NCBI RefSeq assembly: GCF_019424165.1
Contig: NZ_JAHZAA010000004.1
Location: forward strand, 57,667-111,050
DNA length: 53,384 bases
Origin: Desulfovibrio sp.
GTDB taxonomy: Bacteria > Desulfobacterota > Desulfovibrionia > Desulfovibrionales > Desulfovibrionaceae
Direction of reading: 5' to 3'
The notes below the pieces were generated by a model. It was not told the DNA's origin, searched no databases, and was given only the letters and a program-made list of their open reading frames with translations. This document shows, piece by piece, positions 26,142 through 33,404 of the stretch. Numbering within the stretch: the stretch's first letter is position 1; the number at the start of each line of letters is the position of its first letter. Position numbers and translations under genes: made by a program.

Positions 26142-27047
26142 ATGGAACAGTTTTTTCAACAGCTTTTGAACGGCCTTGCCGTGGGGGGCATCTACGCCCT
26201 GGTGGCCCTGGGCTATACGATGGTGTACGGTGTGCTGAAGCTCATCAACTTCGCGCACGGCGACCTGTTCACCATCGGGGCCTATCTTGGGCTGACCCTG
26301 CTGGTCAGTTGCAATCTTTCGGGCATGCTTAACCCTGTGGTGGCGGTGCTGGCCGTTTTTGTCATGGTGGCCCTGCTGGTGGCCATTATCGGCTTTCTGC
26401 TTGAGCGTACTGCCTACCGGCCCCTGCGCAATGCGGGCCGCCTTTCTGCCGTGGTTTCGGCCCTTGGGGCCTCCATATTTTTTCAAAACGCCATCATGCT
26501 TATTTATGGCGCGCGCTTTTACGTTTACCCCGACTATCTCAGACCCGACTTTACCGTGCATCTTTTCGGCCTGGCCGTACCCGGCGTACGCCTTCTGGTC
26601 ATCGCCGCCAGCGTGATTCTCATGCTCGGACTCTGGGCCTTTATCCAGCGTTCGCGCACCGGCGCGGCCATTCGCGCGGTAGCCATCGACCCCGGCGCGG
26701 CCCAGCTTATGGGCATCAACGTGGACCGCATTATCGGCCTGGTTTTTCTGATCGGGCCGGGCCTTGGCGGAGCCGCCGGGCTTATGGTGGGCATCTACTA
26801 CGGGCAGATAGACTTTACCATGGGCTGGAGCTACGGGCTTAAAGCCTTTACCGCAGCCATTCTGGGTGGCATCGGCAACATCCCCGGCGCTATGATCGGC
26901 GGGCTGCTGCTTGGCGTAATCGAAGCCCTGGCCGCCGGTTACATTGCCATTGCCTGGAAAGACGCCATCGCTTTCTTTGTGCTCATTCTTATACTCATCA
27001 TCCGTCCCACCGGCATTCTGGGCGAGCGCACGGCGGACAAACTATGA
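26142..27047 (+). CDS. livH: Branched-chain amino-acid ABC transporter permease LivH
   Basis: Inner-membrane permease of the HAAT family. The start FFQQLLNGLAVGGIYALVAL and the GYTMVYGVLKLINFAHGDLF segment are diagnostic of LivH. About eight hydrophobic helices follow, with the cytoplasmic coupling loop containing ALGASIFFQNAIMLIYG and RTGAAIRAVAIDPGAAQLMG. 301 aa is typical. The RBS is poor. livM overlaps by ATGA at 27044. Confidence 0.94.
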   Translation: MEQFFQQLLNGLAVGGIYALVALGYTMVYGVLKLINFAHGDLFTIGAYLGLTLLVSCNLSGMLNPVVAVLAVFVMVALLVAIIGFLLERTAYRPLRNAGRLSAVVSALGASIFFQNAIMLIYGARFYVYPDYLRPDFTVHLFGLAVPGVRLLVIAASVILMLGLWAFIQRSRTGAAIRAVAIDPGAAQLMGINVDRIIGLVFLIGPGLGGAAGLMVGIYYGQIDFTMGWSYGLKAFTAAILGGIGNIPGAMIGGLLLGVIEALAAGYIAIAWKDAIAFFVLILILIIRPTGILGERTADKL

Positions 27048-28054
27048 GAACAGAGCCTCTTCGTATTGCCGCCAGGGTCGCTCTGGCGGCGGTTATCTGT
27101 GTGCTGCCGCTGGTCAGCAATGCCTATTGGACGGACGTATGCGTCAGCATCGGCCTGTATGCGCTGCTTTCGCTTTCACTGAACGTGATTTTGGGCCAGG
27201 CGGGCATTTTTCATATGGGGCATGCGGCTTTTTTTGCCGTGGGCGCGTATACCACAGCCATACTGAATACCCTGTGCCAGTGGCCCATCTTTTGGACCAT
27301 GCCCGTGGCCGGCGCCGTGGCCGCCGTATTTGCCCTGCTGGTGGCGCGGCCCATTATCCATCTGCGCGGCGACTATCTGCTTATCGTGACCATCGGCATT
27401 GTGGAAATTGTGCGCATTGCGCTCATCAACGATGTTTTCGGCCTTACCGGCGGGGCTAACGGTATTTTCGGCATCAGCCGCCCCAGTTTTTTCGGCTTCA
27501 GGATAGTCAAGGGCATACAGTTCTACTATCTGGTCTGGGGCATGGTGGCCGTGAGCCTGCTGCTCTTTTACGGCCTGTGGCATTCGCGCTTTGGCCGCGC
27601 CCTCAACTATATCAAGGAAGACGACGTGGCCGCAGAGGGCTGCGGTGTCAACGTCACCCACTACAAGCTCATGGCGTTTGTGCTCGGGGCGTTCTGGGCG
27701 GGTATGGCTGGAACCCTGTATGCGGCCAAGATGACGACCATTTCGCCGGAATCGTTCAGCTTTATGGAGTCCGTCATTATTTTTGCCGTGGTCATCCTTT
27801 CGGGCGGCAGCCAGATAGGCGTGCTTATCAGCGCCTTTCTGTTCATCGGCCTGCCGGAACTGCTGCGGGAATTCTCCAATGCGCGCATGCTCATTTTTGG
27901 CCTGGCCATGATGGTCATGATGGTCTGGCGGCCCCAGGGCCTTCTGCCCCCGCGCCGCCGTCGCTACCACGTGGATGCCCCTTCCGGAGAAGACGCCTCG
28001 CGGGATGCCCCTGGTGAGGGAGGCAATGGAACTGTCAGCGGGAGGCCCGCATGA
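27044..28054 (+). CDS. livM: Branched-chain amino-acid ABC transporter permease LivM
   Basis: Second permease of the liv complex. SLNVILGQAGIFHMGHAAFFAVGAY near residues 45-70 and RPIIHLRGDYLLIVTIGIVEIVRI are LivM hallmarks. The SRFGRALNYIKEDDVAAEGCGV stretch is the ATPase-coupling loop. The 336-aa protein ends in a polar, Gly/Asp-rich tail beyond the last helix. The start overlaps livH and the stop overlaps livG (both ATGA), so the three are coupled. Confidence 0.94.
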   Translation: MRTEPLRIAARVALAAVICVLPLVSNAYWTDVCVSIGLYALLSLSLNVILGQAGIFHMGHAAFFAVGAYTTAILNTLCQWPIFWTMPVAGAVAAVFALLVARPIIHLRGDYLLIVTIGIVEIVRIALINDVFGLTGGANGIFGISRPSFFGFRIVKGIQFYYLVWGMVAVSLLLFYGLWHSRFGRALNYIKEDDVAAEGCGVNVTHYKLMAFVLGAFWAGMAGTLYAAKMTTISPESFSFMESVIIFAVVILSGGSQIGVLISAFLFIGLPELLREFSNARMLIFGLAMMVMMVWRPQGLLPPRRRRYHVDAPSGEDASRDAPGEGGNGTVSGRPA

Positions 28055-28821
28055 GCCTTTTGCGCCTGCAGGAAATGACCAAGGTTTTCGGCGGTCTTGT
28101 GGCTGTCAACGATCTTACCTTCAGTGTTGACGCGGGCAGCGTTGTGGGCCTTATCGGCCCCAACGGGGCGGGCAAGACCACCGTGTTCAACTGCATTACC
28201 GGCAACTATACGCCTGAAAAGGGCCGTATCTTTTTTGACGGCGAACCCATTGCCGGGCTGAAGCCTCATCGCGTGGTGGAGCTTGGCATTGCCCGCACCT
28301 TTCAGAGCATACGTCTTTTCGGCAAGCTTTCCGTTCTGGAAAATGTGCTTGCCGGGCGGCACTGCCGCATGAAGTCGGGCATGATGTCGTGCATGCTGCA
28401 TCTGCCCTGGCAGCGCAGCGAAGAGCGTGCCGCTGTGGCGCGCTGTATGGAAGAACTGCGCTTTGTAGGCCTGGCCGATAATTATGCCGAGGCCGCCGGG
28501 GGGCTTTCTTACGGCAACCAGCGACTGCTTGAAATCGCCCGCGCGCTGGCATCAGACCCGCGCCTGCTCATTCTTGACGAGCCTGCCGGTGGCATGAATG
28601 ACCAGGAAACGGTGGCTCTTGTTGACACCATCGCGGCCATTCGCGACAGGGGTATTACGGTGCTGCTGATCGAACATGACATGCGGCTGGTCATGAAAAT
28701 TTGTGAAAAACTGGTGGTGCTGGAGCACGGCACCATGATAGCTCAGGGCGAGCCGGAGGCCGTGCGCCGGAATCCGGCGGTGGTGGAAGCCTACCTGGGC
28801 GTAGAAGACGAGAAGTGGTAA
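28051..28821 (+). CDS. livG: Branched-chain amino-acid ABC transporter ATPase LivG
   Basis: ATPase subunit. Walker A GPNGAGKTTVFNCITG, the LivG-typical IARTFQSIRLFGKLSVLENVL, signature LSYGNQRLLEIARAL and Walker B LLILDEPAGGMN (with the GMN that marks LivG) are all present, then the H-loop LIEHDMRLVM. 256 aa is standard. It overlaps livM by ATGA, and livF begins three bases after its stop. Confidence 0.95.
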   Translation: MSLLRLQEMTKVFGGLVAVNDLTFSVDAGSVVGLIGPNGAGKTTVFNCITGNYTPEKGRIFFDGEPIAGLKPHRVVELGIARTFQSIRLFGKLSVLENVLAGRHCRMKSGMMSCMLHLPWQRSEERAAVARCMEELRFVGLADNYAEAAGGLSYGNQRLLEIARALASDPRLLILDEPAGGMNDQETVALVDTIAAIRDRGITVLLIEHDMRLVMKICEKLVVLEHGTMIAQGEPEAVRRNPAVVEAYLGVEDEKW

Positions 28822-28824
28822 GCC

Positions 28825-29535
28825 ATGTGCCTGTTGCAACTTTCTGACATACGGGTGAGCTACGGCAGCGTCGAGGTGCTGCACGGCATTAACCTGCGGG
28901 TGGAAGAGGGCGAGATAGTCACCATCCTCGGGGCTAACGGCGCGGGCAAAAGCACCACGCTGCTGTCTATCAGCGGGCTTGTGCGGCCCACTTCGGGCGA
29001 GATTCTTTTTGAAGGGCAGAACCTTTTGCGGCTGCCGAGCCACAAGGTGGTGGGGCTGGGCATTGCGCAATCGCCCGAGGGGCGGCGCGTTTTTGGCGTC
29101 ATGAGTGTGCTTGAGAATCTGCGGCTGGGCGCTTTTTGTATTGAAGACAAGGCCCGCAGTGAGCGCACTCTGGAATGGATATTCGATCTTTTTCCGCGCC
29201 TGCTTGAGCGCAAGGACCAGCTTGCAGGCACGCTTTCTGGCGGTGAACAGCAGATGCTGGCCATCGGCCGCGCCCTGATGGCCGAACCACGTCTTTTGCT
29301 GCTGGATGAGCCTTCGCTGGGCCTGGCGCCGCTTTTGGTGCGTTCCATCTTTGAAACCGTGCGGGCCATCAACAAGCGTGGCGTCACCGTGCTGCTGGTG
29401 GAGCAGAATGCCCGTGCGGCTCTCAAGCTGGCGTCACGTGGCTATGTGCTGGAAGTGGGCAATGTGGTTATGGAAGACAAGGCCCAGAGCCTGCTGAATA
29501 ATGCCAGCGTGCGGGAAGCCTATCTGGGCGGCTAG
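28825..29535 (+). CDS. livF: Branched-chain amino-acid ABC transporter ATPase LivF
   Basis: Second ATPase. Walker A GANGAGKSTTLLSISG, the Q-loop region GIAQSPEGRRVFGVMSVLENL (LivF type), signature LSGGEQQMLAIGRAL, Walker B LLLLDEPSLGLAP and switch VLLVEQNARAAL are all intact. 236 aa is standard. It is the last gene of livJHMGF, followed by 260 bp without a gene and then a strong hairpin. Confidence 0.95.
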   Translation: MCLLQLSDIRVSYGSVEVLHGINLRVEEGEIVTILGANGAGKSTTLLSISGLVRPTSGEILFEGQNLLRLPSHKVVGLGIAQSPEGRRVFGVMSVLENLRLGAFCIEDKARSERTLEWIFDLFPRLLERKDQLAGTLSGGEQQMLAIGRALMAEPRLLLLDEPSLGLAPLLVRSIFETVRAINKRGVTVLLVEQNARAALKLASRGYVLEVGNVVMEDKAQSLLNNASVREAYLGG

Positions 29536-29797
29536 GGGCCGCAGCCAGAGCACGGCGGCTTTGAGAAAACACTGCCCCTTCTCGCGGCTCCACCACAGCG
29601 TTTGACCGTGCATGCACTGCCTTGCGGTTTCGTGGGGTGCGGGTGTGCATGCAGCCGTTTTGCAGGAGTAGCGTAACGCTGTTCAGAGTACGGTTTTACC
29701 CCTGCACGGCAGAGCATTGTTCCTCGCACGCAAAGTATGCGCAGTCTGCAATATCAGCCTCACGACGCCTGCTCCGGCTGTTTTGTTCCGCGTTTTT

Positions 29798-29838
29798 ACA
29801 ACAAGCCCCGTCCTTTCAAAAAGGGCGGGGCTTGTTGT
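29798..29838. terminator. Bidirectional terminator between livF and the dehydrogenase gene
   Basis: A long stem (ACAAGCCCCGTCCTTT paired with AAGGGCGGGGCTTGT, one mismatch) sits in the convergent gap. The T-rich arms (TTGTTGT) supply part of the U-tract on the plus strand. The rest of 29536-29855 holds no gene that I can support. Confidence 0.75.
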
Positions 29839-29855
29839 GTGCAGATTCCGGCAGT

Positions 29856-30932
29856 TTATTTTTTGACGTAATAGTCCAGCGGCTTTACCCGGTAGCTGTT
29901 TACGGGCATCTGGTCTGTGGTCACGTAGCCGGGCGCGGCATTGATAAGGTCGGGAATGCGGTTTACCAGTGTGGCGCAGGTCAGTTCCACGGTAGAGGGC
30001 CGGGTGATGACCACCTGGGTGTCAGGCTCGCCCATAAGGGTCCAGTCGTTACGGTCTACCTCATCGGGAGCATAGACCTTGCCTATGCATTCGCTTTCAA
30101 TGGTGATGCCTTCCTGTGTTTCGGTGGTGACCACGGCCGACATGCCGGTGGCGTGTCCGGCGGGAATGGTCATGCCCAGCGTTTCTGACTTCAGTTCGGC
30201 GGAGTGGGTCATGGGGACGCATTTTTGCACCTGGCTTTTTACCGTAAGGCCCAGACGCGCCGCCAGCCAGCCATTGACGTTCCACATATACGAAGGCAGG
30301 AATTCGCCTTTTTCAATAAGGGCCGCACGTTCGGTTTCCGGAATATTGTCGGCGGCTGCGATTTCCTTTTCAAAGGCGGCAATATCCAGGCCTGCCCCGT
30401 GTGCCTTGGCAAGGGCAATGCCGTAGTCTTCCACATTATAGCTGGATTTGCCGCGAATTTTTTTGATGGTGTGCATGGCCCCGGCCAGCGTGGCGATAAG
30501 GTTACCCCAAAAGACGTCCTGGTAGCCCGTGCCGCATATGGTGCAGCCGGTCTTTTTGGCGGTTTCGTCCAGCTCGCGGGTAATGGCTGGTGAAGAGTTG
30601 GCGGGAAAAATGGCCTCTTCGCAGATGGTGATGGCATTGACGCCGCTACGGGCGCAGGCCATGAGCGCATCTTTGACATCGCGGATAAGGCTCATGGTGG
30701 TGATGAGGCAGGCATCGGGCTTGACTTGGGCCAGCACTTTTTCTGCCTCGGATGCAGCCTGAACAATAACGCCCTTGTTTTCGCACCCCATGATGGCGCC
30801 GATATCGCGGCCGATCACAGCGGGATTCATATCAAAGGCGGCGACAATTTCTGCGCCTTTTTCGTATACATAACGCATTGAATATCTGGACATTTTTCCG
30901 CAACCGTACTGGGCGATCCGAAGTTTGCTCAT
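29856..30932 (-). CDS. DapB-like NAD(P)-dependent amine dehydrogenase (2,4-diaminopentanoate-dehydrogenase-like)
   Basis: 358 aa. The N-terminal Rossmann fold has IAQYGCGKMSRYSMRYVYEKG (G-x-G-x-M) and FDMNPAVIGRDIG. A dihydrodipicolinate-reductase-like middle follows (TICEEAIFPANSSPAITREL, CGTGYQDVFWGNL). This matches the family that includes 2,4-diaminopentanoate dehydrogenase of ornithine fermentation, but the other ornithine-degradation genes are absent from the window, so the substrate is unknown. The ATG at 30932 has a perfect AGGAGG; the frame to 30983 is not used. It is monocistronic between terminators, with a Fur-like operator at its promoter. Confidence 0.75.
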   Translation of the reverse strand: MSKLRIAQYGCGKMSRYSMRYVYEKGAEIVAAFDMNPAVIGRDIGAIMGCENKGVIVQAASEAEKVLAQVKPDACLITTMSLIRDVKDALMACARSGVNAITICEEAIFPANSSPAITRELDETAKKTGCTICGTGYQDVFWGNLIATLAGAMHTIKKIRGKSSYNVEDYGIALAKAHGAGLDIAAFEKEIAAADNIPETERAALIEKGEFLPSYMWNVNGWLAARLGLTVKSQVQKCVPMTHSAELKSETLGMTIPAGHATGMSAVVTTETQEGITIESECIGKVYAPDEVDRNDWTLMGEPDTQVVITRPSTVELTCATLVNRIPDLINAAPGYVTTDQMPVNSYRVKPLDYYVKK

Positions 30933-30966
30933 GGATTCCTCCTGGTTTGGAAAGCGTTGGTTTAGT

Positions 30967-31015
30967 TTGAAAATCAATTTCAATTAAAGTGTACGCACTC
31001 TTTGTGAAAAATCAA
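30967..31015 (-). promoter_or_regulatory. Promoter with candidate Fur operator upstream of the amine dehydrogenase gene
   Basis: Minus-strand -35 TTGATT (31010-31015) and -10 TACACT (30988-30993) are spaced 16 bp. Immediately downstream, plus-strand TTGAAAATCAATTTCAA (30967-30983) is a 17-bp palindrome. It differs by one base from the Fur-type consensus TTGAAAATCATTTTCAA as I remember it for this group. Its position over the transcription start fits repression when iron is plentiful. Confidence 0.45.
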
Positions 31016-31083
31016 GCGTGCGCGATGTCCGTTCCAAGCGTGATGGTGCGGATACTTTTTTGCGGCGTACTGCCTTGAAGCCA

Positions 31084-31115
31084 GACAAAAAGGCCGTGAT
31101 CAAAAAGATCACGGC
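31084..31115 (-). terminator. Intrinsic terminator downstream of the mipA-like gene
   Basis: Read on the minus strand: GCCGTGATC, loop TTTTT, GATCACGGC, then CTTTTTGTC. A perfect 9-bp stem followed by a U-run. It closes the pgk-mipA transcription unit. Confidence 0.85.
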
Positions 31116-31158
31116 TTACAGCGTATTGATTGCAGACAGCCCTCAAGGGCAGGTTGCG

Positions 31159-31992
31159 CTAGAAAGCGTAGAGAAAGCCCGCATTGAAAGCGTACGTGGT
31201 GCTGCGTTCCACCATGGGACTATCGGTGACTTCACTTCCCAGAAAAAGGGCTCTGCCGTTGACAAGAACGCTCCAACTGTCGGTAAGCGCCACGCGCAGC
31301 GTCAGTCCTGCATAGGGCGAAAAAGCGCTTTCGGGGCTGTATTCTTTCAGGCCGCTTTTGCGTGATTCACTGGAACTGACGCTGTAATAATAGTCATTGT
31401 AGTTGCTGTCGGTCCACTGCGCGCCCACCGAGGGCATGATAATGATATTGTCGAAACGCAGCGGATAGGCATAGGAAACATCGGCCATGACGCCGTTATT
31501 GACGCCCAGAACATCTGTGGACAGCGTGGCCGAAGCCAGGCCATAGCGCGAGCGCAGGGTATAGTTCAGGCCGGCCATGAGCGAGGAATAGCGGTCGTCC
31601 AGGCGCTTCATCCGGTCACTATCGCTCCAGGACGCATAAAAATGCTGCGGCAGATAGGAAAGCTGGACATTGAATTCGTGATAGCGGTTTTTGAAAACAT
31701 GTACGCCGCCGCTCAGGCCGCGCAGGTACAGCCAGTTGCCTTCGTACCCCAGCAGGGGCAGGGGTGAACCCAGCGAGTTGATGCCCTTGTATTCCGATGT
31801 GCGCAGTGATGCGCCAATACCCGTGTTAAATCCCCACCGCCCCTGCTGCGTGGTTGCGTCGGGGGCGTCGGGATCCTCTTCCCACAGTTCCTGTGCCTGG
31901 GCCGTGGGCGCCGCCAGCAGGCAGCAGGTCAACAGCGGCAGCAGAAACAGCGCGCTCAGGATAGACAGTTTTTTCATAAAATATATACTCAT
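31159..31992 (-). CDS. MipA/OmpV-family outer-membrane protein
   Basis: 277 aa with a Sec signal (LSILSALFLLPLLTCCLLAAPTAQAQ, given as hydrophobic core LSALFLLPLLTCCLLA, cleaved near AQA-QE). Amphipathic beta strands follow, ending in a C-terminal Phe (GFLYAF), the usual OMP assembly signal. Motifs such as GASLRTSEYKG and GLSGGVHVF suit the MipA/OmpV family (MltA-interacting or porin-like); the cargo is unknown. The ATG at 31992 overlaps the pgk stop (ATGA); a second ATG five codons in (31977) could be the real start. The link to a glycolytic gene is unusual. Confidence 0.8.
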   Translation of the reverse strand: MSIYFMKKLSILSALFLLPLLTCCLLAAPTAQAQELWEEDPDAPDATTQQGRWGFNTGIGASLRTSEYKGINSLGSPLPLLGYEGNWLYLRGLSGGVHVFKNRYHEFNVQLSYLPQHFYASWSDSDRMKRLDDRYSSLMAGLNYTLRSRYGLASATLSTDVLGVNNGVMADVSYAYPLRFDNIIIMPSVGAQWTDSNYNDYYYSVSSSESRKSGLKEYSPESAFSPYAGLTLRVALTDSWSVLVNGRALFLGSEVTDSPMVERSTTYAFNAGFLYAF

Positions 31993-33170
31993 GCACCCGC
32001 CTGGGCGCGGTCTTCCAGCGCCGCGACGGAAGGCAGTTTTTTGCCCTCAAGCAGTTCCAGGGAGGCGCCGCCGCCGGTTGAGATGTAACCCATGCGGTCG
32101 GCCAGGCCGTATTTTTCCACGGCAGCCACACTGTCGCCGCCGCCCACAACCACAAACGCCTTTGAATCGCTCAGGTATTCGGCCAGGGCTTTGGTTCCGT
32201 CGCCAAAAGGTTCTATCTCAAACGCGCCGACCGGGCCGTTCCAGACCACCGTGGCCGCCTTGGAAAGGAATTTTTCATACAGGGTCAGCGTTTCGGGGCC
32301 GATATCAAGGATCATCTGGTCGCCCGGCACATCGCCCACTGCATGCAGCATGGTCTGCTGGCGGGGGGCCAGTTCTTCGGCGGTGATCACGTCCACGGGC
32401 AGGGGCAGTTCCTTGTTGAGGGTCTTTGCCAGCGCCATGATCTTCTGGGCTTCGGGCAGCAGGTCTTCTTCATAAAGGGACTTGCCCACCATATACCCGG
32501 CTGCGGCAAGAAAGGTGTTGGCTATGCCGCCGCCCACAATGAGCACATCCACTTTTTCCAGCAGGCTTTCAAGCAGGGCCAGCTTGGTGGACACCTTGGC
32601 CCCGCCGACAATGGCCACCACAGGTCTGGCGGGATTGTCGAGCACCTTGTCAAAGGCTTCCAGTTCGGCTTGCAGCAGCGGGCCGGCGCAGGCCACGGCG
32701 GCGGCCCGCACAGCCCCTTCAGTGGAAGCATGGGCGCGGTGGGCCGAGCCAAAGGCGTCCATTACATACACATCGCCAAGACCAGCAAGTTTGGCTGCCA
32801 GTTCGGGATCATTCTTTTTTTCGCCGGGCAGAAAGCGCACGTTTTCGAGCAGGGTTACCTGCCCGGGTGCAGCCTTGGCTTCGTCCAGGTTCTTTGCCAG
32901 GGTCACGGGCTGCCCCAGCAGTTGGGCCAGGCGGTCGGCCACAGGAGCAAGAGAAAACTGCTGGTCAAACTGCCCTTCGGTGGGGCGGCCCAGGTGCGAC
33001 AGCACAATGACGCCCGCGCCTTTTTCCAGCGCCAGTCTTATCGTGGGCAGGGCGGCGCGGATGCGCTTGTCATTGGTGATGACTCCGTCTTTCATCGGCA
33101 CATTGAGGTCTTCGCGGATGACGACCGTTTTTCCGCCAAGATCAATATCCTGCATTTTTGTTACGGGCAT
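31989..33170 (-). CDS. pgk: Phosphoglycerate kinase
   Basis: Interconverts 1,3-bisphosphoglycerate and 3-phosphoglycerate with ATP formation. Conserved segments: IREDLNVPMKDGVITNDKRI (substrate binding), VLSHLGRPTEG, VMDAFGSAHRAHAS, GGAKVSTKLALLESLL, and the nucleotide-site GGGDSVAAVEK plus ISTGGGASLELLEGKKLP. 393 aa is normal. The RBS is GAGGAG before the ATG at 33170. It lies 234 bp downstream of tkt. Confidence 0.97.
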   Translation of the reverse strand: MPVTKMQDIDLGGKTVVIREDLNVPMKDGVITNDKRIRAALPTIRLALEKGAGVIVLSHLGRPTEGQFDQQFSLAPVADRLAQLLGQPVTLAKNLDEAKAAPGQVTLLENVRFLPGEKKNDPELAAKLAGLGDVYVMDAFGSAHRAHASTEGAVRAAAVACAGPLLQAELEAFDKVLDNPARPVVAIVGGAKVSTKLALLESLLEKVDVLIVGGGIANTFLAAAGYMVGKSLYEEDLLPEAQKIMALAKTLNKELPLPVDVITAEELAPRQQTMLHAVGDVPGDQMILDIGPETLTLYEKFLSKAATVVWNGPVGAFEIEPFGDGTKALAEYLSDSKAFVVVGGGDSVAAVEKYGLADRMGYISTGGGASLELLEGKKLPSVAALEDRAQAGA

Positions 33171-33362
33171 GGCGCTCTCCTCTTTGTTGGACTTGCAGCG
33201 TGATTTTTAGTGAAGGCAAATGCCCGGGCGGGCCTTGCAAGCCAGAGCATGCCACCGGTGAGGTACGCGCATGCCCTGCAGGATTTTTTACGAAAAACCT
33301 TTGCCGTGCAACAGTCAGGCAAGTCCTGCCGCCGCCGGCATGTCAGGCGTTATGTACCCAAA

Positions 33363-33395
33363 CGCGCGGGCGCGTCCTGAAGAAGCGCCCGCGCG
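33363..33395. terminator. GC-rich hairpin after tkt
   Basis: Perfect 11-bp stem (CGCGCGGGCGC, 33363-33373, with 33385-33395) and an 11-nt loop just beyond the tkt stop. No strong U-run, so it may attenuate rather than fully stop transcription into pgk. The rest of 33171-33404 holds nothing I recognise. Confidence 0.5.
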
Positions 33396-33404
33396 GGAGT
33401 GTTG

